From assembly GCF_932526225.1 (NCBI RefSeq), contig NC_064046.1:8705719-8769718 (forward strand): DNA of 64,000 bases, written 5' to 3'. Below the pieces are notes generated by a model. The model saw nothing but the letters and a program-made list of their open reading frames with translations. It had not been told where the DNA came from and made no database searches. This document shows positions 34,555 to 47,822 of the stretch, piece after piece (within the stretch, counting starts at the first letter, position 1; every line of letters begins with the position of its first letter). Both the position numbers and the translations under genes were made by a program. The DNA comes from Nematostella vectensis. Taxonomy: Eukaryota; Cnidaria; Anthozoa; Actiniaria; Edwardsiidae.

Positions 34555-36127
34555 ATGTCGGTGGTACGGAGCAAACTCCCAGATATACCGATCCCAGATG
34601 ATGTACGATCTTTCCCGCGGTTTATGCTCCAGAAGTTCGCCGAGTATGGGGACGAGAAAGCCCTTGTAAGTACATAGGCTATTTCATCTCATTTCATTTC
34701 ATCTCGAAAGCGAAAACTCAAACAAGCACAAATCCGTGAATCGGAAATTTTACTTAGACTCAACCAAGATATGTTCTATAACTTTTTTGGCAATTTTATT
34801 GACAACATTTCACACTCAAAAATACTACATTACACTCGGCGGCAGTTCTACAAAGTCCGACACCACACTGTTGCTAGAAGGGTGGGGGGGGGGGGGGGTG
34901 GATAGGGGTATGTAAATCCGCCGATCCGCAACACTTTCGGGGCAAATCCGTGGATCCGCAGATATTTTTAGATCCGCATGGTTTGACAGATAAACAATAG
35001 CATCGATTGAAATTCATTTAAAATCCGAAATTTGACCGTCAAAGCAGTCAAAATCCGAATTCCGTGCCAAAATTGTCAACAGATCCGAGATCCGCCGTAT
35101 TTCCAAAATCCCTCAATCCGCTGAAATAATCATCAAAATCCGTAATCCGTGAGCATTTCGAGGCTGAATCCGCCGCGCCGATCCGCGAACCTATTCACCC
35201 CCCCCTAGACGCATCTGAAGAATTATGAGAATAAAAAAAAAATGAAAAAAGGTAAAGCAAAACATGTCAACTTCTGTCAATATCATTTATTTATTTTTAA
35301 TTTGTGGATCTACACCAATGTAAATGTAAATGTTTTTTAAGGTGCCATGAATAAAATATCTATCTATCCATCTGATAACAGAGGCGGTGGAGTTGTCCAA
35401 AAGTGTAGTTTGTTTGACTTTTGTATGAAATATTCACTTGTAAAAAGCGTAATCCGCCCATAAAAGAGGGGGGCTGCCCCTGGGTGATTAAGACATGTAA
35501 AAGGAGGCGTGTGACCAGAGGGATGGGGGGGGGGGGAGGAGGGTCACCACACAACTCATGCGACAAGACGAGTTTGGCTCCAGTTGACCCGTTCGTTCCC
35601 GCTCGGAAGTACATTTCTGTTCTTCTCGTCAAGAACAATTGCAATAAAGGGGTGGGTTATAATTGATAAGTAAGGTTTGGGGAAGAGGTCCGACTCTTTT
35701 CTACCTGAATAGCACACCCTTATCAGGTGCGTACCCAGGATTGGATTTACCCAGAGGGGGGTGCGCAGTCATAGTTATCATATGGAAAAAGCATAGTATT
35801 TGAAGATTCCCTAATAAGGAATGACCCACTTTTTGGCCGCCAAGGGGAGTGTGTGCGCACCCTTCACACCCCCCTGTGTACGTGCCTGCTTATCCCTGCC
35901 TCATATTCATTTATTTTTTATTTATTTATTTATTTATTCATTTGTTTTTTATTTATTTATTCATTTATTTATTTATTCATTTATTCATTTATTCATTTAT
36001 TCATTTATTCATTTATTCATTTATTCATTTATTCATTTATTCATTTATTCATTTATTCATTTATTCATTTATTATTTATTCATTTATTCATTTATTTATT
36101 CATTTATTTATTCATTTATTTATTCAT

Positions 36128-36226
<99 letters not shown>

Positions 36227-39200
36227 TTACCTAGCAAGTTGCTGACATATTGCTTAGTATTGTTGCTGTTATGTATATATTTGTATTTGAAGTATTTCAA
36301 TTTTAATGTCCTTCTAGCATTAGCTTCATCAGCTATTTAAAAACTAATAACTAAGAACCTAACAAAAATCCATCTATGTCCTGCCTCCAGATTGACAGTG
36401 CAACAGGCAAGTCCTTCACATTCTCAGAGCTCTGCACTTTAATAAGAAAATGTGGCTCAGTTCTGGTACGACGAGGTGCTCAAATAGGAGACACAATGGC
36501 TGTCATTTTGCCAAACATGATAGAGTACCCGGTGGTGTGCTACGGTGCCTTGTCTGTCGGCATGAGGGTGACAACACTCAACCCTCAGTATACAGTGCGT
36601 GAGATGGTCCCCCAGCTAAAGGATTCACAAGCAAACTACATTATCACTACACCTGAACTGATTCACCAGGTAACAAAATAAAACTAGGACAAGGTCTAGA
36701 ATTTGAAAAAGGGTCACGACAGAGGCAGAAGTAACAATTTTTTTTATTTTGTGGTTAGGGAAGGGTCATTATGTAATGGGGATGGAGAGGGCTACTTTGT
36801 TTGGAGGGAGGCTCCCAATTTTTTAGCACTGATTTGGGGGAGGGCCTTAATTTTTTAAACAGGGTTTAGGGGAGGGCCTTATATTTTGAACAAGTATTCT
36901 GATCGATTTCTGAGTCTCCTTATAGTCTGGAATTTCAAAATTCCAATATATAATATGATGGGCCTCTTGCTTGCATTTCCATGACTTGCTGGCGCTTAGT
37001 TTAGATTTTTCAATTTCCATTCATGTTTTCATTCATTCCCCCCACTATCTTTTAAGATTGGTTGTATGAAAAAATTTACAAATAAGAATTCTGGTGGAAA
37101 GGAGCTCCAATGATGTTTGACAAAAAATTCACTGGGAAGTATGCCCCCAGACCCCCTATGTACAATACTTTATTAAATATCCCTTGAATATGGGCTTAAA
37201 ATTGACACTGTTCCTGACTTGATAATGTTTAAAGGCCAGCTCCGCCGCCCCTTGCATGGGCTGTCTGCTTAGTCCCCCCTCCCACACATACGGCGCGCAG
37301 TAATATACAGTTCTGTACCTGAATATTTTTTGTTCACTCCATTTCGTGAAATAGTGTGAAAACAACCATTAATTTTCCTGAACCAAGTGAATGGATTTAG
37401 CTTTTTGCTGTTCTGGGGGAGGGCCTTAATTTTTGGAAGCCTTCTTGGGGGAGAGTCACAATTTTCGGGGGGAGAGTCACAATTTTCAATGGGGGGAGGG
37501 TCGAAATTTTTTTATCCCCAAAAAATTCAACTTAGCAGTTCCCCCCCTCCCCCCGATAAATAATGACCCTTCCCTAAACCTGGAATGCCAAAATACATAT
37601 TTTCTATACCCAGGATTGGCTTGGTGGGGGTGTGCACGATCCTTTAATAAGAAATTACCCACTTTTAGCTATAACAGAAGGGTATACTTGTACCCTGCGC
37701 ACCCCCTGGGTATGGGCCTGCTACCCCTATCATACTCTTCCCTCTGATGCTGCTAATGGGATGGGAGTGAAACAAACTGTAAGAAGATAAATAGGCCATG
37801 GTGCTATATTACCATTTGTTGCATTTCTTGTATTTATCCTTACTTTCTTGACACAGCGAGGCAGATCTTGCTTTACTTTTGCCCTGAAAGAGTTGACAAA
37901 TGAATTCAAGCATGGGGCAGTCTGCACTTTGCACAATTTGGTGTGCTTGAACTCTACATAAAGTTATCATTGGAAGCTAGCTCTGAGTCTGTTAGAGACT
38001 TTTTTTATTTGTTTATTCAATGATTAACAAGCAGTATCATTCAACGTATTCAAAAAGGCATTATTGATAAGAAGTGGTAATTGATGTAACAAATCACAAT
38101 CCATCTCTTTGCAGGTGAATCAGGCTGCAGCAAAGTGTTCATGTGTACGCCGTGTTTTTGTCTTGGCTGATACCCCTGGCCACCAAACATTGTATGACCA
38201 GATACTTAACGATGATGGCTCTGCCTTTCCCAGTCACGTGCCTGTCAACTGGAAACAGGATGTTGCTTATATACTTTACTCCAGTGGAACCACAGGCCTC
38301 CCAAAGGGAGTATTACTCACACACTACAATCTGATATCAGCAGTTGTTATTCTAAATAATTTCTGGGCTATGACATCAGAGCAAACTACAGAAGCTAGCA
38401 AAATCATCCAAGTCTTGATAGTCCCAATGTTTCATGTGTTTGGACTTGCGATTATGTTAGGAATCAATATAGCTATTGGGGTAACTATGGTGTGCATACG
38501 GCAGTTTGATCCTGTGTCATTTTTGGAGGCAATTCAAAAGTACAAGGTAATATTAACTACTAAGATTTCTCATCCAAATTAATTCCCCCCCACACACACA
38601 CACACAAACAAACAAACACACTTGATTGGAATGTGTAGCACCCATCAAGTTTATGCTCACATATTATCCCCCTGAGCTACAAATGTGATAAACCTGCAAT
38701 TGTAATAAGAAGTTGTCCACAAATATAATAAACCCACAATGTAAAAAGGTTACCCACAAGTGTTATAACAAGAATCTTATTATTTAAATTCAAATTCTTC
38801 AATTTTCTTGTTTGGTCTTTCTATTTCTTGCTCTAATTGGGGGTTTATTACATTTGTGGGCAACTTCCAAAAGAATTTGCCTTTTTTACATTATGCTTTT
38901 ATTACATTTGTGGGCAACTTCTTATTACAATTGCAGGCTTACTACATTTTCAGCTCAGGGAGATGCTATGTGAGCGTAAACTTGATGGAGGGGGTGGGTG
39001 TGTACTGACAGAGCCCAAATCTACACCCTCAAAATATACCAATAGAAACTTAACATCCAAACCCACCCATACTACTATACCAATAGAAACTTAACATCCA
39101 AACCCACCCATACTACTATACCAATAGAAACTTAACATCCAAACCCACCCATACTACTATACCAATAGAAACCTAACATCCAAACCCACCCATACTACTA

Positions 39201-42200
39201 TACCAATAGAAACTTAACATCCAAACCCACCCATACTACTATACCAATAGAAACTTAACATCCAAACCCACCCATACTACTATACCAATAGAAACTTAAC
39301 ATCCAAACCCACCCATACTACTATACCAATAGAAACTTAACATCCAAACCCACCCATACTACCATACCAATAGAAACTTAACATCCAAACCCATCCATAC
39401 TACTATACCAATAGAAACTTAACATCCAAACCCACCCATACTACTATACCAATAGAAACTTAACATCCAAACCCACCCATACTACTATACCAATAGAAAC
39501 TTAACATCCAAACCCATCCATACTACTATACCAATAGAAACTTAACATCCAAACCCACCCATACTACTATACCAATAGAAACTTAACATCCAAACCCATC
39601 CATACTACTATACCAATAGAAACTTAACAACCAAACCCACCCATACTACTATACCAATAGAAACTTAACATCCAAACCCACCCATACTACTATACCAATA
39701 GAAACTTAACATCCAAACCCATCCATACTACTATACCAATAGAAACTTAACATCCAAACCCACCCATACTACTATACCAATAGAAACTTAACATCCAAAC
39801 CCACCCATACTACTATACCAATAGAAACTTAACATCCAAACCCATCCATACTACTATACCAATAGAAACTTAACATCCAAACCCACCCATACTACTATAT
39901 CAATAGAAACTTAACATCCAAACCCACCCATACTACTATACCAATAGAAACTTAACATCCAAACCCACCCATACTACTATACCAATAGAAACTTAACATC
40001 CAAACCCACCCATACTACTATAGCCAAAGAAATGCATGACTTTTTAACAAATTTACAGCCACACATCTGCAAATCATTATCAGTTGAATAAATGTGTGTT
40101 CCTGATAGACCCCAATCTGCGTTTTTTTCTGGACATGCCCACAACTCACCCGCCAAAAAGGTGTTACCCGCAACGACTATGAACTCAAAACTTGTATTTT
40201 TGCTTTTCCCTATAGGTGACAAATATAAGTGTGGTTCCGCCATTACTTATTTTCCTGGCCAAGCATCCGAGTGTGTTAAAGTATGATCTGTCCAGCGTTA
40301 AGTCTGTAGGGTGTGGGGCCGCACCACTCGGCGAGGAAATGATGGATGCATTCATGTCCAGATTCCCAAATGTAGAATCAAACCAAGGTTTTGGAATTTA
40401 CGATTATAATTGTTTTGCAGTTTTACAAATTGTTTCCAAACGTAATTGATTTTATTCGTGCACGTTTAGAATGTGCTTTTTAAAAAGCACGTTAAAACGT
40501 GCGATTATTAGTCATATCCTGTTTTCTTATCGGGATAAACCGATGTTTATATCTTGTTAGTAAGCACTGCAACTTTGATTACTATCGTTCAATCAAATTA
40601 TCTTTTGTCAATGGGAATGTGCGTTTGTGAGCTATCAGGCCCGTACCAAATATTTTTCTTGGGGGTGCGGAATCCGAAAAAGGTACAGGACCCGAAATGA
40701 TCCCAGGACCCGAAACGATCCCAGGACCCGAAATGATCCCCAAAAGTACCCCAACTGATCCCGGGACCCGAAACGATACCGAGGAGTCCCCGAAATCAAC
40801 CCCACGGAAATGCGGTAATGGACAAAGGGAAAGCAGAAGAAGCACTTCCAATTCTTAAATCATAATTTAGGGTTGACAGCCAATCTATTTCTAAATGACT
40901 TAAAAAACTTAAATTCCAATACAATACTTCTATTTATTACATTGCCCCGGCGGTAAACCCAAAACAAAACAAATACACAACTTTTAATTGCTACTGAAAG
41001 GAGTACAACATAAACATAGCACAGCCAAAGCACAGCCTTGCTCAGAACAACCAAACTTTTGACCTTCGAAACATTTGCAGTTCCAACACATGACTCTGAC
41101 ACTATAAATCTCGTTTCCGGTAAACATCACCCTAAAAATCTATATTCATTTGACAACCAAACGTGTTTTTCACCACGAAATCCATGTTCACACAAGCGAA
41201 TATTTACCGACAGCCGGTTTGGCCGAGAAGATGGAATTACAAAAGCACACTGAGTAATGCACTCGAACAACCCTTTTACTACCGTTGCAAAATATTAAGA
41301 GATGTGGCTTTTGTTGAAAGCAATATGTGAGTTTTGAATTTCCTTATGTAGTAGTGCGTACACCACTGCATGATTTCTCTCTATCTCTCTTTATGATAGG
41401 TCTTTCATTCACCGAACACAAACAAACATTTTCCTACGGGAAAGCAGAGGCATGTCTAATCTTTGGAGACATTCGTTTATGGCGTGTTATGTATGAATTA
41501 TTTATTCAGGCCTGGTTCTTCAAATTACCATCACGGGAATTTTTATTTGACCCCAATTGTTGACTCAACCAAGCTGTCGAAAGCTGTATTTCCCGCGCAA
41601 TCGTATATAAAAATCTTAATACTATGGTTTTAGTTAATTCAAATTTCTGGATAGTGACAAAAATGACGCTTAAATGTTTCATATGTTTTTAAAACTGAAA
41701 GCCAATCCTTCCACATTCCTTTTGTTTGTCCATTACTGCAATTCCTTGGGGTTCATTTCGGGGACTCTTGGGGATCGTTTCGGGTCCCTAGATCAGTTGG
41801 GGTACTTTTGGGGATCATTTCGGGTCCTGGGATCGTTTCGGGTCCTGGGATCATTTCGGGTCCTGTACAGACCTAACTTCTCGGGGAGGGGGAGGGGGAA
41901 CCTCTGATAAAAATCTGACCACCAAGAGGGATTTTTTATGCCTTTGCAGTATCTCCACGGGACTTTTATTGTCGTACAGGCTCGGCTATTTTATTTCGTT
42001 GACAGATTAACGCATTACGTCAGCCCGTCTTTTTTAATATAATTTTTTGCCTACTTTTTTGTCTTGTGTTTTTTTAATGAGAACCTTTTTTATAAGAACG
42101 TCCAGCCTGAGATTTCACCTAATTTGCATAACATGCTAAGAACATGCCGAGGCTCGGATAGCCGAAAAAATTTTTTTTTTAGTCCTGATGCGTTCTAAAA

Positions 42201-45200
42201 TGCAGAATCAAATTGTGCATATAGTACAAACCTTATTATTGCTATTTTGATCATTAGTGTATTCTCTTCCTAAAATTTCATTGGGTATTATATTCTTATA
42301 AACAGTAAAATTTCAGAACATCGTTAAGAACATATTCAGCCTTAAAATGTCCAAAAATAAGAACGGCCCAAGCTTCAACTGAAAATCAGACGTTCTTATA
42401 AAAAAAGAGTATGCTACTGATGAAAACTATTTTTTTAAAGATTAATGGTTAATTTGTTGGTGAACTTCTTGTGTGGATGTTTTTTTAGGGTATGGCCTGA
42501 CTGAATTTTGTGTAGCCTTAATAGGCCGCAAGAATTTAAAGAAACCAGCATCTGTTGGAGAAGTCTTGCCTTGTTCTCAAGTTAAGGTAGGAACAGGGGA
42601 GGATTCAGGTGGAGGGAGGAGAGGGGGGTATAGACAGTGAAAGGTGATATACCAATATAATATTTGTGGGTCGATATACTTACTGACCCACAAATATTAT
42701 ATTTACTTATAATATATGTGGGTCAGTACTTTACTTAGAGTAAACAACACTACCATATATTTCATAAATGTATTGTTCTAGAAATCTTGTGTGATGCTAT
42801 TTTTTGCAGGTAGTTGATCTGAAGACAGGTGTCGCCCAGCCCGCTGGAAAACAGGGGGAAATTTGCATCAAAGGGCCTTTGATGATGAAAGGTATAGTTA
42901 ACAGTTGATTCGCGTGTCTCGGGAACTATTCATCGATATTCGCTGAGCCTAAGCGGGGACTGAACAAGGACATATATTGCTGTAGTTATCATTTTAATTT
43001 TTATGTTATAGAATTTACAACTTTTTTTACCTTACATAAAGTACGGTCGCGTCAGGCACTTCAGTCTGAAGTTTCAGTGCCTTAGAAGACCTCAAAATAT
43101 TGGGGAGGGCACAATACAGAAACATTAAGAAAATATTTAGGGGCACGGCCACGCCCCTACTGGTCATTTCCATATATACTTTTAAAATATTGGGGGGGGG
43201 GGGGGGGGGGGGGATCGTGCCCCCAGTTCAGTTCAGGGGCACGGCCCTGAGTTCAGAAAGTTTTTATTTGTTTATCGTTCTGATATATCATTGATAAAAT
43301 ATCAATTTTGTATTTTCACCTAATGCTTTTAATCAAACACAGAATTTTCATTTTTTTAATGTTTGCGAACATTATCTTGTAGACAAGAAGATAATTAACT
43401 TGGCCCATTGACACGTCGTTTTCTTACCGAATTTGATCGTTGAGATGTTTTCTTTTGTTATACAGGCAAAAGCTTTGAGTGATTTTTCGTTGTGTTCTTA
43501 TAATTAAAGAGACGGGCGATTTTGTTCCAAATAATAATTCGAAATAATTTGGCGGGAAATTGTACAACACAGGCAGTTTTCCGTAAATGCATTTCGATTT
43601 AGATTTATTGTAGATTAACATGCTATTTTCACGTCAAGCTCGATAAGTTCGGACGTAAAAGTTTTCGATGGTCATTTTTGACAAGTAGGCTCATTATTTT
43701 CTGTGTTTTAGTGGTGAATACTGTCCATAATTCCGAGTTAGCTAATCAATAAGAGCGCGCGTTCTTATGAAGTTCCCGACATGTATATCCTAACCTAATA
43801 AGCCAAAGATAACGACACTTGTTATACAGAAGAAACAGGTTAGTCATGATCCAGCTAGATGATGCTATTCCTATTGGTTGATTAGCAGCCCTCAGAAATA
43901 ACGGAAGCGATGGAAAATCTTGTACCTTATTACACTTAATTTCGCGTCACTTTAATTTCGCGAATTTCGCGATTTTAAAAGATTCGCGAAAATTAAGTGT
44001 GTACACAAGAAGCCTTATGCTTTATGGAAACACCTTGTCTTTTTAGTCATCTAATGTACATAAAGTACGGTAAGGAGTTGAGTTGGACTTGTATTTTCAT
44101 ATTTTTATTAGGGGGTACTCTTCAGAAACGTAGACGGGGGTGATCGTCACATCTTTTAGGGTATAATTTCGACCAACTGCCATCCCTTAGGGTGCTGAAG
44201 GATTTTTCAGATTTTACCATCTTTATATTTATATATAGATGGCATAAAATTCGACCAATTGCCATTCCTAAGGGGGTGATTAATTTTTTTATCCTGCCAT
44301 CTCTTAGAGTTAAAAATTTCTTCGACCACATCCAATTTGCTATTTCTAAGGGGTAAGAATTTCTGTTATCGATTCGCCGACGATCATCCCCGTCTGCTTT
44401 TATCCCCCCCAGGCTTATGGCATTCAAGCTTCACCCTTTTCAGCCATAAAAACATTTAAAAAATGGAAAAAAAAATTTCGGGTGCATAGGTTGCTGTATG
44501 GCCTGCATACTTCAATAACAGGTGTTTGTATTTTGCTCTTTGCTGCATTTATCAATGGAAGATGGATTTGTGGTGTAGTGACATTGGTCATATGAGTGAG
44601 GTGGTGAATGTGGTGATGAAAGATGAATAGCGATGTTGTTGATGATTATATTAAGATGGTTGTGACGATTGAATTGCTGATGATGTTGGTTATGGCGGTT
44701 AAGATGACAATAATACAGATGATAGGGGGTGGTCGTTGTGGGAACAATTAAAATAGTGGTGACAGTGGTGGAGGAACCCGGATAGCAATTGTGTTGATGG
44801 AGCTGTAGCAGGCTTTGAATTATTTTAGGGTGGGGGACGATATAGAGATACTAAGATGAAATATTGGGGCAAAGCCACGAACCCACTGGTAATTTTCTTT
44901 GTGTTTTTTTAAATATCGGGGGAGGAGGGACCGCCCTGTATATCCCCCTGCTACGTCCCTCGATGTTACTGCTGTTGTTGTTGATGATGAAGATGAGGAC
45001 AATTTCATTTCATTCTGATGATGAAGATAGGACAATTTCATTCATTGTGATGTTTGTTTATGTCAATTATGAGGATACTTAAACAATCCTGAAGCCACTG
45101 CAAACACCATTGACCATGAGGGATGGCTCCATACGGGAGATATTGGTTACTATGACGACCAAGAGCATTTCTACATTGTTGGCCGTGTTAAGGAGCTCAT

Positions 45201-45945
45201 CAAATATAAGGGGTTTCAGGTAAATGAACAACAACAATGAAAAACAACTGTAGAATGCATGTTCTCCCACAGGCCTGGGCAGGGGTGCTATATTGTTTCA
45301 ACGACATCTAATGTGCTATATCTTTTAGGGGTAACAATTGCTGTTGACCACACCCAAGGGCTATCCCTTTAGGTTAAAATTGATTTTGCTATGACTACCA
45401 CCTTCCCCTAGCAAAAGGTGAAGAAGACGTGATAAGGTTAAAGGGATAAATAGAATTTACAAATTTTCATAGCATCAGGAAGATACTATTCATATATTAT
45501 CTGGCGCGTCGCTGCGTGCGTTCAGTTTATAATAATTTTCCAGACAGTGAGTCAAATATATAGCTTATTTGATCACCCCTCATGATGTCAATATGCGCTA
45601 TACAAGTACTAAGTATTTCATTATCATTCGATTAAGGTACCCCCTGCAGAGCTAGAAGACTTGCTCCAGTCCCACCCCGACATCGCTGACGCCGCAGTAA
45701 TAGGTGTCCCGGATGAAGAAGCAGGCGAGCTTCCCAAGGCATTCGTAGTTCTCAAGGCGGGGACTCTTGGAACCACCCCCCAAGACATCATTCAGTTTGT
45801 TAGCGAGAATATATCGCCACAGAAAAGGTTAAGGGGAGGGGTTGAGATAGTTGACAGCATTCCCAAGACCCCTAGCGGGAAGATTCTGAGGCGCCAACTG
45901 AGAGAACAAGAGGTGGAGAAACGCAAGATGAAACACAAGTTGTAG
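34555..45945 (+). CDS. ANL-superfamily acyl-CoA ligase (4-coumarate-CoA-ligase/luciferase-like)
   Basis: Eight exons: 34555-34665, 36391-36669, 38115-38546, 40216-40387, 42489-42586, 42810-42891, 45074-45219, 45637-45945. The phases join into 542 aa, the usual 4CL/luciferase-like length. The enzyme activates a carboxylate with ATP to an acyl-adenylate and then forms the CoA thioester; the substrate cannot be read from sequence. Visible motifs are the AMP-binding loop [11 protein letters not shown] (about residue 185), QGYGLTE across the exon 4/5 junction, [26 protein letters not shown], and [11 protein letters not shown] with the catalytic lysine near the end. The C-terminus is ...MKHKL; HKL fits a variant peroxisomal PTS1. 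The acceptor of exon 7 (tcaattatgag) has a weak pyrimidine tract but keeps frame and family sequence. Vertebrates lack a close 4CL, while cnidarians and arthropods have several. Confidence 0.93.
34880..35212. mobile_element. ATCCG-rich non-coding repeat element
   Basis: It is bounded by 'ggggggtggatagggg' and 'cctattcacccccccc', which are inverted. The interior contains about 16 'atccg' motifs on the plus strand. It lies in intron 1 of the ligase gene and was probably a non-autonomous element. Confidence 0.45.
35727..35890. mobile_element. MITE family B copy
   Basis: Ends 'ggtgcgtacccaggattgg' and 'ctgtgtacgtgcctgct' are inverted; the core shares 'aggaatgacccactttttgg' with other copies. Intron 1 of the ligase gene. 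Confidence 0.65.
35894..36230. repeat. TTTA/TTCA tetranucleotide microsatellite
   Basis: (TTTA)n with TTCA variants early, becoming pure towards 36230. It lies 160 bp before exon 2 of the ligase gene. ORFs here are artefacts. Confidence 0.95.
37600..37722. mobile_element. MITE family B copy, short
   Basis: 'tacccaggattggctt' and 'cccctgggtatgggcctgct' form the ends, with 'aagaaattacccacttttag' inside. Intron 2 of the ligase gene. Confidence 0.55.
38636..38995. mobile_element. Foldback element, ~130-bp inverted arms
   Basis: The left arm 'catcaagtttatgctcacat' ... 'cctgcaattgtaataagaag' is matched in reverse by 'cttcttattacaattgcagg' ... 'atgtgagcgtaaacttgatg'. Intron 3 of the ligase gene, about 90 bp after exon 3. 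Confidence 0.75.
39030..40022. repeat. 41-bp minisatellite, about 24 copies
   Basis: The unit is 'ataccaatagaaacttaac' plus 'atccaaacccacccatactact', highly uniform (C/T variants in 'ccca[c/t]cc'). It lies in ligase intron 3 and does not overlap a splice site. Confidence 0.95.
40635..41900. mobile_element. Large foldback element with internally repeated arms
   Basis: The left arm (about 40665-40810) and right arm (about 41745-41875) are reverse complements. Each contains three 18-bp units of the type 'aggacccgaaatgatccc' followed by 'aaaagtaccccaactgatc'. The roughly 900 bp between has no recognisable transposase. Ligase intron 4. Confidence 0.75.
42083..42413. mobile_element. ~330-bp MITE with inverted ends
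   Basis: The left end 'cttttttataagaacgtc' and right end 'gacgttcttataaaaaaag' are reverse complements. The interior is AT-rich and non-coding. It lies about 75 bp before ligase exon 5. Confidence 0.6.
43081..43255. mobile_element. MITE family C copy with internal poly-G tract
   Basis: It shares 'cacaatacagaaacattaag' and 'cacgcccctactggtcattt' with the copy at 54395-54560. A run of about 20 G follows 'aaaatattg'. A weaker copy lies at 44855-44955. Confidence 0.6.
44855..44955. mobile_element. Diverged MITE family C copy
   Basis: 'gaaatattggggcaaagcca' and 'cccactggtaattttc' match the family core; the end reads 'gggaccgccctgtatatc'. Ligase intron 6. Confidence 0.4.
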
Positions 45946-46546
45946 AAATGTGAGATAACAGCTATATGATATTTGCAGGCATCTTAATGTATCGCCGCAG
46001 TTGAATTTCATGGTAGAGAACAGTAACAGAACAAGTTAGGTTGTTATTTTAATTTTTTTTTCACTTTAATATACGCTTTCTTACATTCTTTAACACCCTT
46101 ATACACTTTCTTACAATCTAAAGGATTTGTAAAACCATGTAAAATCATGTATTATTGAAAAAAAGTGTATAGAAAATGTATATGCTCTGTTAAACTATGA
46201 ATGTTCTAGTTAGTAGCAAGTGTAAAAATATACATCTTTATAGTGCCTCATATATTTGATATTATTTGATATTATTAACTGCTAGGTGCAGCTATAAAAT
46301 ACATCAGGCCCACCCAGGCTTCAATTAAAACTGCCCTTAAAGTTTCGGTTGAGAATTTCCGCATGAGACAATAAGGATTTGGGAGTGTGGGAAAACGCGC
46401 AACGACGGTTTCGGCTGCAATGGTCATAGTTAGGAATCACACCTGGCAAAGAGCGTTATCACCTTAGTATATGAAGCCCAAAAGTAGACTTCTTTTGTAA
46501 TATGTGCTGACACCGCCTGTAATTCAGTCTTGCTGCGAGAGACGGT

Positions 46547-46552
46547 AATAAA
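46547..46552 (+). terminator. Possible poly(A) signal of the acyl-CoA ligase gene
   Basis: AATAAA about 600 bp after the stop at 45945. Several A-rich alternatives lie closer, so its use is uncertain. Confidence 0.3.
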
Positions 46553-46599
46553 CTAATGATTGATTGATTGAATGAATTTCTGGGTACAGAAGCAAATGG

Positions 46600-46728
46600 T
46601 TCATAAGCAGGCGCCAAAAAGTGGGTAATTTCTTATCAAGAAATCTTCAACTACTATGCTTTTTCCATGATACCACCACCCCCCCCCCCCCCCCCCCCCC
46701 CATCCTGGGTACACGCCTGAAAAGTCAC
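46600..46728 (-). mobile_element. MITE family B copy, inverted, with poly-C tract
   Basis: 'aagtgggtaatttcttatca' and 'catcctgggtacacgcctg' are the reverse complement of the family ends, with about 22 C in a row at 46679-46700. Outside it, 46000-47820 holds no gene I can see. Confidence 0.6.
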
Positions 46729-47822
46729 CCCGCAAATTCTGGAATATAAGAAACTTTTTCTTACAATTATGGCATTCCGGTAAAAACTGGGGTCTCATTC
46801 CGGAATCTCCGATTAAATGGTAAACAACCTGTCTCCTCTTTCTCGGCCCTCAATTTCACTTCCTTACTAGAAGTTTGTGTTCTTTAGTTTGGGTACTGCT
46901 TAATTCGCATTGGAAGAATTGTAAAGCGCTAAACTGTGATAATAGTGTAAATTGAAAATATATGATGTATTTCTTTATTCGTATCCCATGCCCTGCCAGT
47001 AGACCCATACTTCTGTGGCCTGGAAAGGTAATTGGTTCGATTACCCAAAATCGGCTTTTCTGAAAGGTTGCTAAGCAAACACTGAGCAAACTATGCAAGC
47101 GGGGGAGGGGATAAGCGTGGGCCATATCATGATATTTGTAACTATAGCGCCGGTCTTTCTCTGATAGAACTTTTAATCATAGATACTCACAAATATCTTG
47201 ATATGGTAATTCATATGTCAAGGTAAGGAAAGTAGCCTAAGGCAATCTATACAGGCTTTGATGTCGATGTAATTTCCAGAAAATTAAATATTTAGACAAC
47301 TACCAGTTTACCGTCTTTAGAAGTTTTATTTGAATTTTCTAGTACAGTATGAACGCGTGTAGTTATTTGCTTAACGTACTGTTACAACACCTTAGAATTT
47401 ACAACAGATGACGTTAATGACATCACAATCACGAGGCATAAACCTTCAAAAACCGTATAAAAGAATGTAATGGTGTCACAATTTTTCACTTTACAAATCA
47501 CTGATATAAAAAAACTAACAATACTCGTCATTTCACGCATACTGTATTTTAAATTATGATAAAAATATATAAGCTCTTGCTATTTATAATTTTTACATAT
47601 TACAGTCTAATTACTTATGACAAGAAAATCTCTTCATTGGATTTCCATGTTTTTATTTCAAGACTGTAAACAAAATGAGTAAAAAGTGATGCTGCATTAT
47701 CATAATGCGCTAAAATCCAACCTCAAGCACTAACGCTTCACCATATAATTTACTCGGGGTATTTACACATCAGTCCTAGCTATATAAAGAACGATTGCTA
47801 TATATTATACCTATGTGTGTCA

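Noticed and set aside
35821..36340. Phe/Ile/Tyr-rich membrane-like ORFs
   Set aside because: Translation of (TTTA)n; the apparent membrane helices are composition artefacts.
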